From a virus: a DNA stretch of 22,225 nucleotides. The stretch covers positions 1-22,225 of IMG/VR virus record IMGVR_UViG_3300036772_000055; one strand, 5' to 3'. Position numbers and translations under genes: made by a program. Positions 6,880 through 14,985 of this stretch are shown here, piece after piece. The notes beneath the pieces are model-generated. The model was not told the DNA's origin. It ran no database searches and saw only the letters and a list, made by a program, of their open reading frames with translations. Position 1 is the first letter of the stretch. Every line of letters starts with the position of its first letter.

Positions 6880-8241
6880 CTAGCCCCCGAACGATCCGGC
6901 GGTCTTGTTCTGCGCCCGCTTGGCCATCGCCATGGCCACCTTGGGCGAGACGCCCTTGGCGGTCAGCTTCTTGTAGATCCCCTGGCCTCGCGGATTCAGG
7001 CCGTTGTCGCCGCCGCCGCCGTTGTCAGAGGCGTCGTCGGCGTCGTTGTCACCGGCCAGGCGGATGGCCTCGACACCGTACTGCTGCATCAGCGGGGTCT
7101 GTACCGGCGCCGGGACCAGCGGCTGTGCCGCACGGTCTGGGGTGACGGTCGTGCCGTTGTACACGCCGATCATCTCAGCCAGGGCAGCGCGCTGGCTCCG
7201 GCCCGGTGTGAGATCGTGCCCGTCCACGACGGACTGCCAGGTGCCGTCACCACCAGGGCGGAGCATCCCGATCTCGGTGGCGCCCTGACGATGGCGGATA
7301 ACTGCCGAGCCGTCAGGCTGGCGGGCCACCATCAGGTCCCCGTGGGTACGCACGGGCATGCGCCGGGAAAGGCTGATACTGCGGCCCTGGCCGTTGGCCA
7401 GGCCCAGGTTGGGCGATGCGCCGCGCACTGTCAGCGGAATGGTGCCCGAGCCCTTGGGCAGGTGCGGCTGCGGGGTGCGGAGCTGCTCCGGCTGTCCGGG
7501 CGAAGTAGTGCCTGACGCCCCGCCGCTGATCGCGAAATCAGCGTCGTCCGACTTGTACCCGCAGCGAGGGCACATTGCGTCTGCCATGTCGATGAGCCTT
7601 CCTGCGGTGTTGGCGAGCCCGTACGGGTTGCCCTGCTTGGTCTGGCCAGCGAACCCGCCTGCCTTGAGCACTTGCGGAAGACCGCCGCCGTCCCGGTACG
7701 ACACCTGGGCGTTGGCCTTCATGTTCTGGTAGTGGTGCTGACCACCGGGACCGAGCGTGTGCAGACGGACACTGCCGTTCGCCTTGCGCGCCACGCTGAT
7801 GACCTTGTGCTCCTCAAGCTGGCCTTTGTTGCCGAAAACTACGTTGTGGCCATACTTGAGCTGGCTGGCTGACTTGTGCGTGAAGCCCCGAACACCGCTG
7901 TCTGCGCTGGCCCGCTGGCCCTTGGACGCCATGTGGCGCTTTGCTGTCGCGCTGGCCGTGTTGTGCGCTGTTGCGCTGGCTGTGTCGTGTGCAGAAGACC
8001 CGCCGCCACCACGGTGGCCCGCGTCCCATTCCGCCCAGTCCAGGTCAATGACCTGACCTGCGGAACTGTCGCTGGCGTGGCTGTGCGAACCCAGCTTGGC
8101 GAAGCCCTTCTTGCCGTACTTCCGGCGGCCGATCCAGGCAGCCAGGGCTCCGGGGTTGTGCGCACCGCGAGCAGCCAGCTTGCCTGACAGAGCGGCGAAG
8201 TTAGCCCCGCTACCGGGGGGAGCCCCTGCCGTCGTCGCCAT
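6880..8241 (-). CDS. Capsid-associated cargo-like protein with short helical motifs (453 aa)
   Basis: Opens with APPGSGANFAALSGKLAARG and then GALAAWIGRRKYGKKGFAKLG (residues 31-51), a motif I recognise from many actinophage minor head proteins. The C-terminus carries a second short helical motif, LNPRGQGIYKKLTAKGVSP with AMAMAKRAQN (about 415-444). Between them are a Ser/Thr/His-rich repeat (HDTASATA, HNTASATA at 85-100), a single CxxC (MCPRCGY, 223-229) and a His/Gly-rich region. Residues 64-80 (VIDLDWAEWDAGHRGGG) look like a degenerate copy of the peptide module seen in the preceding genes. AAAGG lies about six bases before the ATG at 8241. The gene sits between the large multidomain protein and the protease. 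Function unknown; the motifs suggest packaging into the head. Confidence 0.68.
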   Translation of the reverse strand: MATTAGAPPGSGANFAALSGKLAARGAHNPGALAAWIGRRKYGKKGFAKLGSHSHASDSSAGQVIDLDWAEWDAGHRGGGGSSAHDTASATAHNTASATAKRHMASKGQRASADSGVRGFTHKSASQLKYGHNVVFGNKGQLEEHKVISVARKANGSVRLHTLGPGGQHHYQNMKANAQVSYRDGGGLPQVLKAGGFAGQTKQGNPYGLANTAGRLIDMADAMCPRCGYKSDDADFAISGGASGTTSPGQPEQLRTPQPHLPKGSGTIPLTVRGASPNLGLANGQGRSISLSRRMPVRTHGDLMVARQPDGSAVIRHRQGATEIGMLRPGGDGTWQSVVDGHDLTPGRSQRAALAEMIGVYNGTTVTPDRAAQPLVPAPVQTPLMQQYGVEAIRLAGDNDADDASDNGGGGDNGLNPRGQGIYKKLTAKGVSPKVAMAMAKRAQNKTAGSFGG

Positions 8242-8290
8242 GCGCAGCCTTTCCTGAAGATGTGCTGCTTCTGTGCGACATCGTACGGGT

Positions 8291-8307
8291 CTGCCTGCCT
8301 GCCTGCC
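8291..8307. repeat. CTGC tetranucleotide tract in the gap after the 870-aa gene
   Basis: Four CTGC units followed by a single C lie in the 72-base gap between the stop of the multidomain protein and the start of the 453-residue protein. The orientation relative to transcription is opposite to the tract at 17735-17754. Confidence 0.6.
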
Positions 8308-8313
8308 AGGATC

Positions 8314-10926
8314 TCAGCGTGTCGTGATCAAATCTTCTGCAAGTTCTTGTGCCTGGGTGCTTGACAGACCGGCCGAGGTGAAGACCATGGCGAGGAACTG
8401 GGCGGCACCGTCCTCTGCCTGGCTGTTGGCGAGCTGCTTGATGATGTTGCCGTGCGCCTGCTTCTTCATGCTCTGCACCCGGCGCTTCAGCTTCTTCTCC
8501 TGGTGCGCCTGGTAGAGCGGCTGGATGATGGCCTGGGAGATGGCGGTAGCAACAGGGATGATGGCCAGCAGCCATTCGTGCATGCTGACGGGAGTGGTGC
8601 CTGGCAGCGCGAAGAACGCGCCCAGGGTGATGCCGAGGTTGGCGAGAGCGGCACCGATCGCCGTGACCAGGCCGCGATGCTTGTCGGCCTCCTCGTGCGC
8701 CTGGGCGATCATCTCCTCCTTGCGCTGCTGGAGGCTGGCCAGGCGGTCCTTGACCTGCTCGTTGCGTATCTGGGCTGCCTGCCTGGTTGACAGGTCGCGA
8801 ACTGCCTGCTCCAGGTCAGCCAGGCGCTGGTCGCGCTGCTTGGCCTCTTCAGCCAGGCGGTGAGTCTCGCTGTCGGCGGCCAGGGCTGCCTTGGACAGGG
8901 AGTTGACCGCAGAGCTGATCTTGTCCGCGTCTGCCGGGCTAAGCTGGCCGTTCTGCCTGGCCAGGTCGATCTGGTGCACGGCGTTCCTGGTATGCGCGAC
9001 CACGGTCCTGTGGTCGAGGGCCTGCTTCGGGTCCACTGGCTGGTCCGGGTTATGGCCCTTGATGATCGCCTTGGTAGACGGCGACATGCCCTGGACCTGC
9101 GTGATCTGCCGGGTGAGCCGGGAGGTGGCGGCGTGGTGGCCGCGCTCGATGTCCTGGATCTTGGCCTGGAGATCTGATGACCCGCCGCCGCTGACACGCT
9201 GGAACTCCCCGTGAGGGTTGCGAACCAGGTGGTGCCGCTCCATGAACCCGGTGACTACCTGCCAGCTCACCAGCTCGATGGGCTCGGCTAGCTGCGATGC
9301 AATCCCGACGAAAGCTGGCGGGACAACTCCTCCGCTGCTGCCAGGCGCTCGTCCTCCGGCAGGTCGCAGTACCCCTCCGGCACGCGAATTGTCACCTTGG
9401 GTGTTGGCGTGCTCGATGATGCGTCCGCCACCGGTACCTCCCGTGTCTATCTCCCTGCCATTGTCAATGTCCCAGATGGCGATCTGATTCCTGGCTCTAC
9501 CAGCCATTTCTGCCTCACCACGGTCTGTGATGTTCTCGGAGGGGTCCAGCCACAGCTTGCCGTCGCTCACCCAGCCGCCGAGGAACATGCCCGGCTTGGA
9601 GAAGGAGGCCCGCTCGGTCATGAGCATGTCGTCTATGGACCGCGCCAGCTTCTTCGGGTCGTCCAGGACAGTCTCAGGGTAGGTGTGCGTGTGCCCTTCC
9701 AGCGAGACCATGAACCCGTGGACGGGCTCGCCGCCGTCGCTGACGCTAACGGAGAAGCCCTCGCGGTTGCGCTCGATGGTCTTGACCGCCTGCGGTACCC
9801 CGCCGAACCTGGTCCACCGGCCGCGCGAGTCGCGGGCCTCGTCCTGCCAGCCCAGGTCGGTCACCTGGCCGTAGATCGTGCTGGCGTCCAGCATCGTGGT
9901 GCCCGCGTGCGTGGGGATCTCGTCGTGGAGTGCCTCGTTGTCCCACTTCCGCCAGGCGTTGCGGATCATCGTCGCCCGGCCAGCCTGGCGGGCTGCCGCC
10001 CCGGTGTTCCCCGCTACCTGCCTGGCCTCGGTGTAGTCGTTCTCCTCCTGCTGCTGGAGCCAGGTCATGGCCTGGAGCTGGTGCGGGGACATGGCGATGC
10101 CGTCGCGCTGGGAGATCCGCCGGGCGGCCTCGCGGTACTGGTCGGCCACGTAGTCATAGAACCGGGGCTTGTCGATCGGCGCCTTGTCGGCCTCGGACTT
10201 GGGCAGCCTCTTGCCCATCACGACGGACATCGCGTGCCGGTCGATCACCACGTCGCCCATCGTGTCGCCCGGCGCGTCGCCGCCGTTGCGGATCAGGCGG
10301 CCGAACGCCCGGGTCTTCGAGGACCCCAGGGCCTGCTCCACCGTCTGCCCGTCCAGTCCCTTCTGCGCGTTGGCCTGCATCGAGCCGGTGATCATGCCCT
10401 CGCCGGGGCCGATGGCGCGGCCCAGCTCCAGAGCCCGGTCGGCGTTGAACATGTTGACCGGCCAGGCGGTCTGCGGCGAGTACGCCGAGAGCACCACAGC
10501 GCCCTTCTCCGCGTCACCGTGCGCGATGGCCTTGGCTACCGAGTGGGCGTCGGCGTACCAGCGCATGCCCTGCTGCCGGAAGCCCTCCGGGGTGCGGTCG
10601 TAGACCGCCATGACGTTCTCCGGGCTGACCGGGTGCTGCTGGAAGAACGGGTGGTCAGACGGGTGGTGGTAGGTGGCGACATCCCGGTGCAGCCGGTTGG
10701 TGTCCGGGGACTGGTAGTCAGCCCCGGACACGTGCGTGGCCTCGCCGCCCTCCCGGGTCCACTCGCCGTGCTCGTTGCGCAGCTCAGCGGGGTTGAACCG
10801 CCAGCCCATCTCGATCTGCTCGTCGTAGTTGTCGTCAGGGTCCTCGTCCAGCCAGCCCTGCCCCTCGTGCTCCAGGGCTGCCAGGCTGGTCGATACTCTC
10901 TGCCCGTCCGAGGTGATCAGCGTCAT
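8314..10926 (-). CDS. Multidomain cargo-like protein: glycosylase-like, coiled-coil and TM domains (870 aa)
   Basis: Four blocks are visible, each after a short peptide module. Residues 38-61 hold IEMGWRFNPAELRNEHGEWT. Residues about 100-300 have GMRWYADAH, LSAYSPQTAWPVNMFNA and VVIDRHAMSVVMG, plus a PHQLQAMTWL helix. This pattern I associate with a phage family resembling helix-hairpin-helix DNA glycosylases (DUF7178-like). A second module is at 355-376 (DLGWQDEARDSRGRWT), then a domain (380-497) with FLGGWVSDGKLWLD and IAIWDIDNGREIDTGG. A third is at 549-580 (IELVSW...RNPHGEFQRVSGG), then a long coiled coil (585-750) and two membrane segments (752-773, 783-805). The ATG overlaps the upstream stop (ATGA). 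A protein ejected with the DNA would explain pore-like TM segments plus enzyme-like domains; that is inference. Confidence 0.75.
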   Translation of the reverse strand: MTLITSDGQRVSTSLAALEHEGQGWLDEDPDDNYDEQIEMGWRFNPAELRNEHGEWTREGGEATHVSGADYQSPDTNRLHRDVATYHHPSDHPFFQQHPVSPENVMAVYDRTPEGFRQQGMRWYADAHSVAKAIAHGDAEKGAVVLSAYSPQTAWPVNMFNADRALELGRAIGPGEGMITGSMQANAQKGLDGQTVEQALGSSKTRAFGRLIRNGGDAPGDTMGDVVIDRHAMSVVMGKRLPKSEADKAPIDKPRFYDYVADQYREAARRISQRDGIAMSPHQLQAMTWLQQQEENDYTEARQVAGNTGAAARQAGRATMIRNAWRKWDNEALHDEIPTHAGTTMLDASTIYGQVTDLGWQDEARDSRGRWTRFGGVPQAVKTIERNREGFSVSVSDGGEPVHGFMVSLEGHTHTYPETVLDDPKKLARSIDDMLMTERASFSKPGMFLGGWVSDGKLWLDPSENITDRGEAEMAGRARNQIAIWDIDNGREIDTGGTGGGRIIEHANTQGDNSRAGGVLRPAGGRAPGSSGGVVPPAFVGIASQLAEPIELVSWQVVTGFMERHHLVRNPHGEFQRVSGGGSSDLQAKIQDIERGHHAATSRLTRQITQVQGMSPSTKAIIKGHNPDQPVDPKQALDHRTVVAHTRNAVHQIDLARQNGQLSPADADKISSAVNSLSKAALAADSETHRLAEEAKQRDQRLADLEQAVRDLSTRQAAQIRNEQVKDRLASLQQRKEEMIAQAHEEADKHRGLVTAIGAALANLGITLGAFFALPGTTPVSMHEWLLAIIPVATAISQAIIQPLYQAHQEKKLKRRVQSMKKQAHGNIIKQLANSQAEDGAAQFLAMVFTSAGLSSTQAQELAEDLITTR

Positions 10927-11807
10927 TTATACCCGTCCAGAGTGTGCAATTTCATTGACCTGGCAGGCAGATCCTCGGGGGGCAAGTGACTAAGCGCGTA
11001 TTCTCCGAATGCCTTCGCGGCGGGGCGCGGGTTTTTATTCAGGGTGAACTCGGCCCACAGCTCGCCCTGCATTTCGTACGGGCTGGATATGCCGTATTGC
11101 GAGATAGCCTTTTCCATGGCGTAGCGATTCCGGTCGGCCCAGTTAGCCAGATCCCTGAATATAATCCTGCCCGTCTTGCCTTTGGCCGGAGGCGGTTGGA
11201 TGCCGATCGCCTTGGCGATAGGAGCCCAGTAGCCGGGGTCAGTCAGCAGGTGGCGGTTCCTCTTCGTCAGGTGCGCGCCTACAACGTGCCCCATTTCGTG
11301 GGATAGCGTCATGTCGATCAGCGAGTGCTGCGTGGCCGTGGGCACCCAGAAGCCCTCTTTTTCCTGATCCTTCTCCAGCTTCCTGGCGTCCCCGTCGCCA
11401 ATCACGTCGGTCGATCCTGGAGGGAGGAATATCGTGCCATTGGGCATGGTCTCGCCCAGCACAGAGGGATTACCGTGCGCGTCGGGTATGTGGTTGGTGA
11501 AGGTGACCACCTGCTGGTCCACGATGCCGGGAATCAGCTTGCGCTGGCGCTCCAGGCTTTTGGCAACCTCGGCGGTCGCTGCGGTCTTGATGGCGTCAGG
11601 CATGTACCTGATGTCGGACTTCTCGTCCGGCTCGCTCCAGTCGTCGTCGCCGTAGTAGCCGCCGTAGCCGTGACCTGGGTCGAACCCGATCTTCTCCTCG
11701 CCGCCGCCGTCAGCCCCGTGCACCCAGCGACCGTCCGGGCCACGCGGCTCGTTCAGCCAGGCTTTCTCCCAGCCCAGATCCAGGAGCTGGGAGCTGAGCA
11801 GCGTCAC
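10923..11807 (-). CDS. Putative zinc metalloprotease (HEMGH) with N-terminal peptide module (294 aa)
   Basis: GTG start at 11807 inside the upstream stop (GTGA). The N-terminus is the shared module LLDLGWEKAWLNEPRGPDGRW (about residues 8-30). A zincin signature, HEMGH at 170-174 within MTLSHEMGHVVGAHL, gives two His ligands and the catalytic Glu. A downstream glutamate in YEMQGELWAEF (E249 or E253) could be the third ligand. Metalloprotease domains of this sort occur in phage proteins linked to Mu F-like genes. Codon choice differs from the neighbours: A/T-ending codons and AT-rich stretches are common (for example around 10921-11170), which suggests a more recent acquisition. It could cut head proteins during assembly or a host target after injection; substrate unknown. 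Confidence 0.78.
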   Translation of the reverse strand: MTLLSSQLLDLGWEKAWLNEPRGPDGRWVHGADGGGEEKIGFDPGHGYGGYYGDDDWSEPDEKSDIRYMPDAIKTAATAEVAKSLERQRKLIPGIVDQQVVTFTNHIPDAHGNPSVLGETMPNGTIFLPPGSTDVIGDGDARKLEKDQEKEGFWVPTATQHSLIDMTLSHEMGHVVGAHLTKRNRHLLTDPGYWAPIAKAIGIQPPPAKGKTGRIIFRDLANWADRNRYAMEKAISQYGISSPYEMQGELWAEFTLNKNPRPAAKAFGEYALSHLPPEDLPARSMKLHTLDGYK

Positions 11808-14317
11808 AGCTTCGCTGCCTGCGCGGTGAGCGCAGCGGCCTGGGACAGAAGAGAGATGGCCTGCTTGGTCAGGGCGGCGATCTGCGTCTTGATCTGGGCC
11901 TGGGCTATGTGCTGCTGCATCGCCGCGATCTGCGCCGGGGTAACTGCCTTGCCAGCCGCCGAGATCATGGCGGCAACCTGGCCCGCAGGGGTAGCTGCGG
12001 TCGCGGCCTTCGCCTTGGCTGCCGCCGCTACTCCGGCCGGGGTCTTGGCCGCTGCCGCCTTGGCTGCGGCTGCCGGGGTAACGGCCTTCTTGGCGGCGGT
12101 CTTAGACCCGGCCTGCTTGGCGGTCTTGCCCTTGAGCGCCTTCTTCAGGAGCGCTATCTGCCGGGCCAGGCGTGCCGCCTGCGCCCGGAGCCCGGCGGCC
12201 CGCTTGAGCAGCGCCGCCTTCTGGCTGGCCTTGGAGTTTGCGGCACTCTGAGCGCCCCCGCCGCCTCCGCCGCTGCCGAACTGCCCTCCGGCCGGGGACC
12301 CCGCCGCGACGTGCGTGTCCTTGGCTGCCCCGGCCGCCGTGCCTACCAGCTCGATTGCACGCACAACTGCACTGACGTTTGCATGTGCATGTGCAATTGC
12401 CCGCTTGGCGTCCCAGTCGGTGTTGGTGGCCTGCGACGCGGAGCGGACCTCGGCGTGCTTGCTCGTATTCGCCCACTTGGCCGTTGACGCCTTGGCGATA
12501 GCGATGGCGTGGGAGAGATCCCTGGCCCGGCCCTGCCGCAGAATGGCGTGAGCAATGTTCTGGATGTAGGGCGGCAGCTCCATGCCCTTCTGGTGCCAGA
12601 GGCCGGGACCGCCGGGCTTGCCGAACGGGTGCGGCGTGGTCGCCAGGGCCGGGGTCTGCGCGGACAGCTCCAGAATCCGCCGCCCCAGCTCCTGGTTGGC
12701 TGCCTGGATCGTGCGCGACTTCCTGGCGTACGACCTGGCTGCTACGGTGCGCGCCTCGAACACCCGGGTCCTCTTCGGCTGCGCGGCCAGGCCCTGCCCG
12801 GTGTGCAGCAGGTCCAGCTTGTCGGCCGCCGCGTTCAGCCGAGCGGCAAAGTTGGGGTCGCTGTAGGACTCGCGGCTGGCCGCCTCGCGGATCGTGCCGG
12901 AGTGCGCGCGGGCCAGCGACGGCTGGCCCCGGTCGATCATGTCGGCGGCGCGCTTGAGAGCCCGGCTGGCCGGATTTTCCGGCGTGCTGTCCGGGTACAG
13001 GCCAGCGGCCATCTTCGACGCCGAACGGCTGAACGGCCCCTCCCTGGAGCCCACCAGGGCCGAGAAGTTCCGCCCCTGGTGGTAGTCCGACTCGCGGCCG
13101 AGCTGCCGCAGCTCCTCGGCGTGCGCGTGGCTGCCGATGCCGCCCTTCTGCATCCCCTTCGCCATAGCGCTGCTGTCGGCAACATGCCTGGCCACCGCCA
13201 GGCGGTCGGCAGATGCCATGCGCCCGGTCCACCGGCCGTGATGGTCGCGCGGCTGGAGCGGGTTGAACGCCAGCTCGACCGCCGTGGTGAGATCGCCGCT
13301 CTGCGTCGCCGCCGCGACCTGCTTGGTCTCCCGCTGGCTGGTCATCTGCTGCGGCTTGGACACGTTGATGTCGATCCGTCCGATATTGGTGGTGTCCGGG
13401 GCGTTGAGCGCCTTGTCGCCGCCGGGCTGTCGCGCCGTGGGCTTGTCCGTCAGGTCGTTGCTGCCGTCGCTGGCCCCGGGCAGGTCGGCGTGCGGTAGCT
13501 GGCTGTTCTCCGCCTGCATGTCCTCGATGTCTTTGACCAGCAGCATGTGCCGGTGCACCGCGTCCATCGAGCGCTTGGCCGCGTCGTGCTGGTCATCGGC
13601 CAGCAGCCCGTGACGGCGCAGCGACTGCGGCGTCATGTTGCCGACCGCTGCGGTCAAGTGCCGGTTGGCGGCGCTCGGCATGTTGTTGTCCAGTGCCCTG
13701 GCCGCGTCGCGGATGTGCTGGTGCGCGCCGAGGTCGGGGTGCCGTTCCTGCATCTGGTCGGCCATCTTGCGCATCGACGCGGAGACGGTCTTGCGCATCA
13801 CGCTGGTCGGCTTGTACGCCGGGACCCGGGGCGGCCGGTAGGAACCGGCGGCGAACTCCATCGGGTTGGACAGCTCGTCCATGCCGCCGCTGTCGTAGCT
13901 GTCGGCCTGGTTCAGGCTGGGACCGGAGGGAGTGTCCTCTTCGTTGGCCGCTTCCCGCTGCCGCCGCCGGACTTCCTCGGGGTGCGCCTTCTCCCAGGCC
14001 GTGGGCTCGAACGACTTGAGAGCCGCCTGGTCCTTGTAGTCCTGGACCTTCTGGTTGAACATGTCGATCGCTTGCTGCCGGATCTGGTTTGCCCGCTGCA
14101 TGTCACCGGCTGCCTTCGCGGCCAGGAACTGGTTGTGCAGGCGCTGGACATCGGGGTGCCTGGCAGCCGACGCCTTGGCCATCTCGCTCAGCGAGCTGGG
14201 GTCCGGCGGCAGGTCCAGTGCATCCACGTAGCTGTTGCCGATGTTGTTGCTAGTCCACTCTCCGTGGGCGTCGCGCCGCTCCATCGGGTTAAAGTGGAAC
14301 CCCAGCTCGACGGTCAT
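11804..14317 (-). CDS. Large helical Mu F-linked protein with repeated peptide modules and Lys/Ala tail (837 aa)
   Basis: The start is taken as the ATG at 14317 because AGGAGG lies five bases upstream and the ATG overlaps the stop of the Mu F-like gene; the frame is open further upstream. Peptide modules lie at residues 2-22 (VELGFHFNPMERRDAHGEWT), 346-366 (VELAFNPLQPRDHHGRWTG) and, in a variant form, 654-684 (IELVGT...HVAAGSPAGGQFGSG). Between them are long charged helices. Residues about 581-616 (LPPYIQNIAHAILRQG, then SHAIAIAK and AKWA) are a short helical motif I know from other phage head proteins. Residues 690-837 are extremely rich in Ala and Lys, recalling histone H1-like tails. No catalytic motif is seen. 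Probably a structural or DNA-associated internal head protein. Confidence 0.72.
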   Translation of the reverse strand: MTVELGFHFNPMERRDAHGEWTSNNIGNSYVDALDLPPDPSSLSEMAKASAARHPDVQRLHNQFLAAKAAGDMQRANQIRQQAIDMFNQKVQDYKDQAALKSFEPTAWEKAHPEEVRRRQREAANEEDTPSGPSLNQADSYDSGGMDELSNPMEFAAGSYRPPRVPAYKPTSVMRKTVSASMRKMADQMQERHPDLGAHQHIRDAARALDNNMPSAANRHLTAAVGNMTPQSLRRHGLLADDQHDAAKRSMDAVHRHMLLVKDIEDMQAENSQLPHADLPGASDGSNDLTDKPTARQPGGDKALNAPDTTNIGRIDINVSKPQQMTSQRETKQVAAATQSGDLTTAVELAFNPLQPRDHHGRWTGRMASADRLAVARHVADSSAMAKGMQKGGIGSHAHAEELRQLGRESDYHQGRNFSALVGSREGPFSRSASKMAAGLYPDSTPENPASRALKRAADMIDRGQPSLARAHSGTIREAASRESYSDPNFAARLNAAADKLDLLHTGQGLAAQPKRTRVFEARTVAARSYARKSRTIQAANQELGRRILELSAQTPALATTPHPFGKPGGPGLWHQKGMELPPYIQNIAHAILRQGRARDLSHAIAIAKASTAKWANTSKHAEVRSASQATNTDWDAKRAIAHAHANVSAVVRAIELVGTAAGAAKDTHVAAGSPAGGQFGSGGGGGGAQSAANSKASQKAALLKRAAGLRAQAARLARQIALLKKALKGKTAKQAGSKTAAKKAVTPAAAAKAAAAKTPAGVAAAAKAKAATAATPAGQVAAMISAAGKAVTPAQIAAMQQHIAQAQIKTQIAALTKQAISLLSQAAALTAQAAKL

Positions 14318-14985
14318 GCTGCCCTCCTGTACCGGCCAGTGCCCGGGATTCCGTAACTCGGCAGCAGGCGGGCGCCGGGAAAGAGAGCACCCGCCCGGCA
14401 CCGGCAGTGCGGGTGGACGGCTCCCGGGTACCCGATCAGCGGCATGTGATCAGCGTAGAAGTTCCTGCCATCTGCCTGCCTGCATTCTGCGCTGGTCCGC
14501 GTGTCATGTACAGTGTGCCAGCCCAGAAGAAGGCCGCGTGTCATTGCCTCGTTATCCACCTGGGCGCCTGCCTGGCTGCGCTGCCAGGTAGCCACCAGGT
14601 GCTGGGCGTAGAACCGGCGCTCGCGGTGTATCGCGCTGGCCAGGGCCGAGAGCTGGCTGGTGTTCCTGCTGCGGGCTGCGGCCAGGTCGGCGCCGATGCG
14701 CCTTGCTGCGGTCAGCACGAACGAGGCCCGGCGCTGGAGGTTCAGCCGCTCGGTCGTCATCGTCGCCGGGCCATAGAACCCGGTCACGCCCGGCGGGTTG
14801 CTGATCGCGATGTCCAGCGCCGCGAGCACGGCCCGGGGCGGGACGCCCGCGAAGTACGCCGTCCCGGCCAGGCCAGCCAGGGCAGCAGAGGCAGACACGG
14901 CAGTGAGGAGCGCGGTGCCGACCGCCGCGACAGCAGCGGCGTCGGCGGCCGGGTTGACCGGCTGCGGCTGCTGCGGAGTGGTCAT
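14314..14985 (-). CDS. Mu F-like minor head protein (223 aa)
   Basis: The C-terminal third has the Mu F signature: GWHTVHDTRTSAECRQADG (residues 155-173), then PLIGYPGAVHPHCRCRAGA (182-200). The H-x-H-C-x-C cluster and C168 are typical of this family, which joins the portal during head assembly and whose C-termini are often swapped for effector domains. The N-terminus is Ala-rich and helical. At 223 residues it is short for a Mu F-like protein, as if the usual long N-terminal part or effector had been moved into the separate large genes that follow. It overlaps the upstream membrane protein (ATGA) and the next gene (ATGA), placing portal-side assembly and the cargo-like genes in one coupled unit. 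Confidence 0.83.
   Translation of the reverse strand: MTTPQQPQPVNPAADAAAVAAVGTALLTAVSASAALAGLAGTAYFAGVPPRAVLAALDIAISNPPGVTGFYGPATMTTERLNLQRRASFVLTAARRIGADLAAARSRNTSQLSALASAIHRERRFYAQHLVATWQRSQAGAQVDNEAMTRGLLLGWHTVHDTRTSAECRQADGRNFYADHMPLIGYPGAVHPHCRCRAGALFPGARLLPSYGIPGTGRYRRAA

Noticed and set aside
8242-8313. Possible promoter in the 72-base gap (TACGAT at 8278-8283 on the minus strand)
   Set aside because: No matching -35 box at a proper distance, so chance cannot be excluded.
9397-10989. Long plus-strand open frame of 530 codons
   Set aside because: It lies antisense to the 870-residue gene, which has recognisable domains, coupled starts and phage-like motifs. The plus-strand product is Val/Arg/Gly/His-rich with no domain, as expected for a shadow frame in high-GC DNA.
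12001-12120. Repetitive GC-rich tract that could pass for a CRISPR or satellite repeat
   Set aside because: It is coding sequence for the Ala/Lys-rich tail, without regular repeat-spacer structure.
14318-14401. Upstream extension of the 837-residue protein
   Set aside because: It overlaps the end of the Mu F-like gene; the ATG at 14317 has AGGAGG and an ATGA overlap, like its neighbours.
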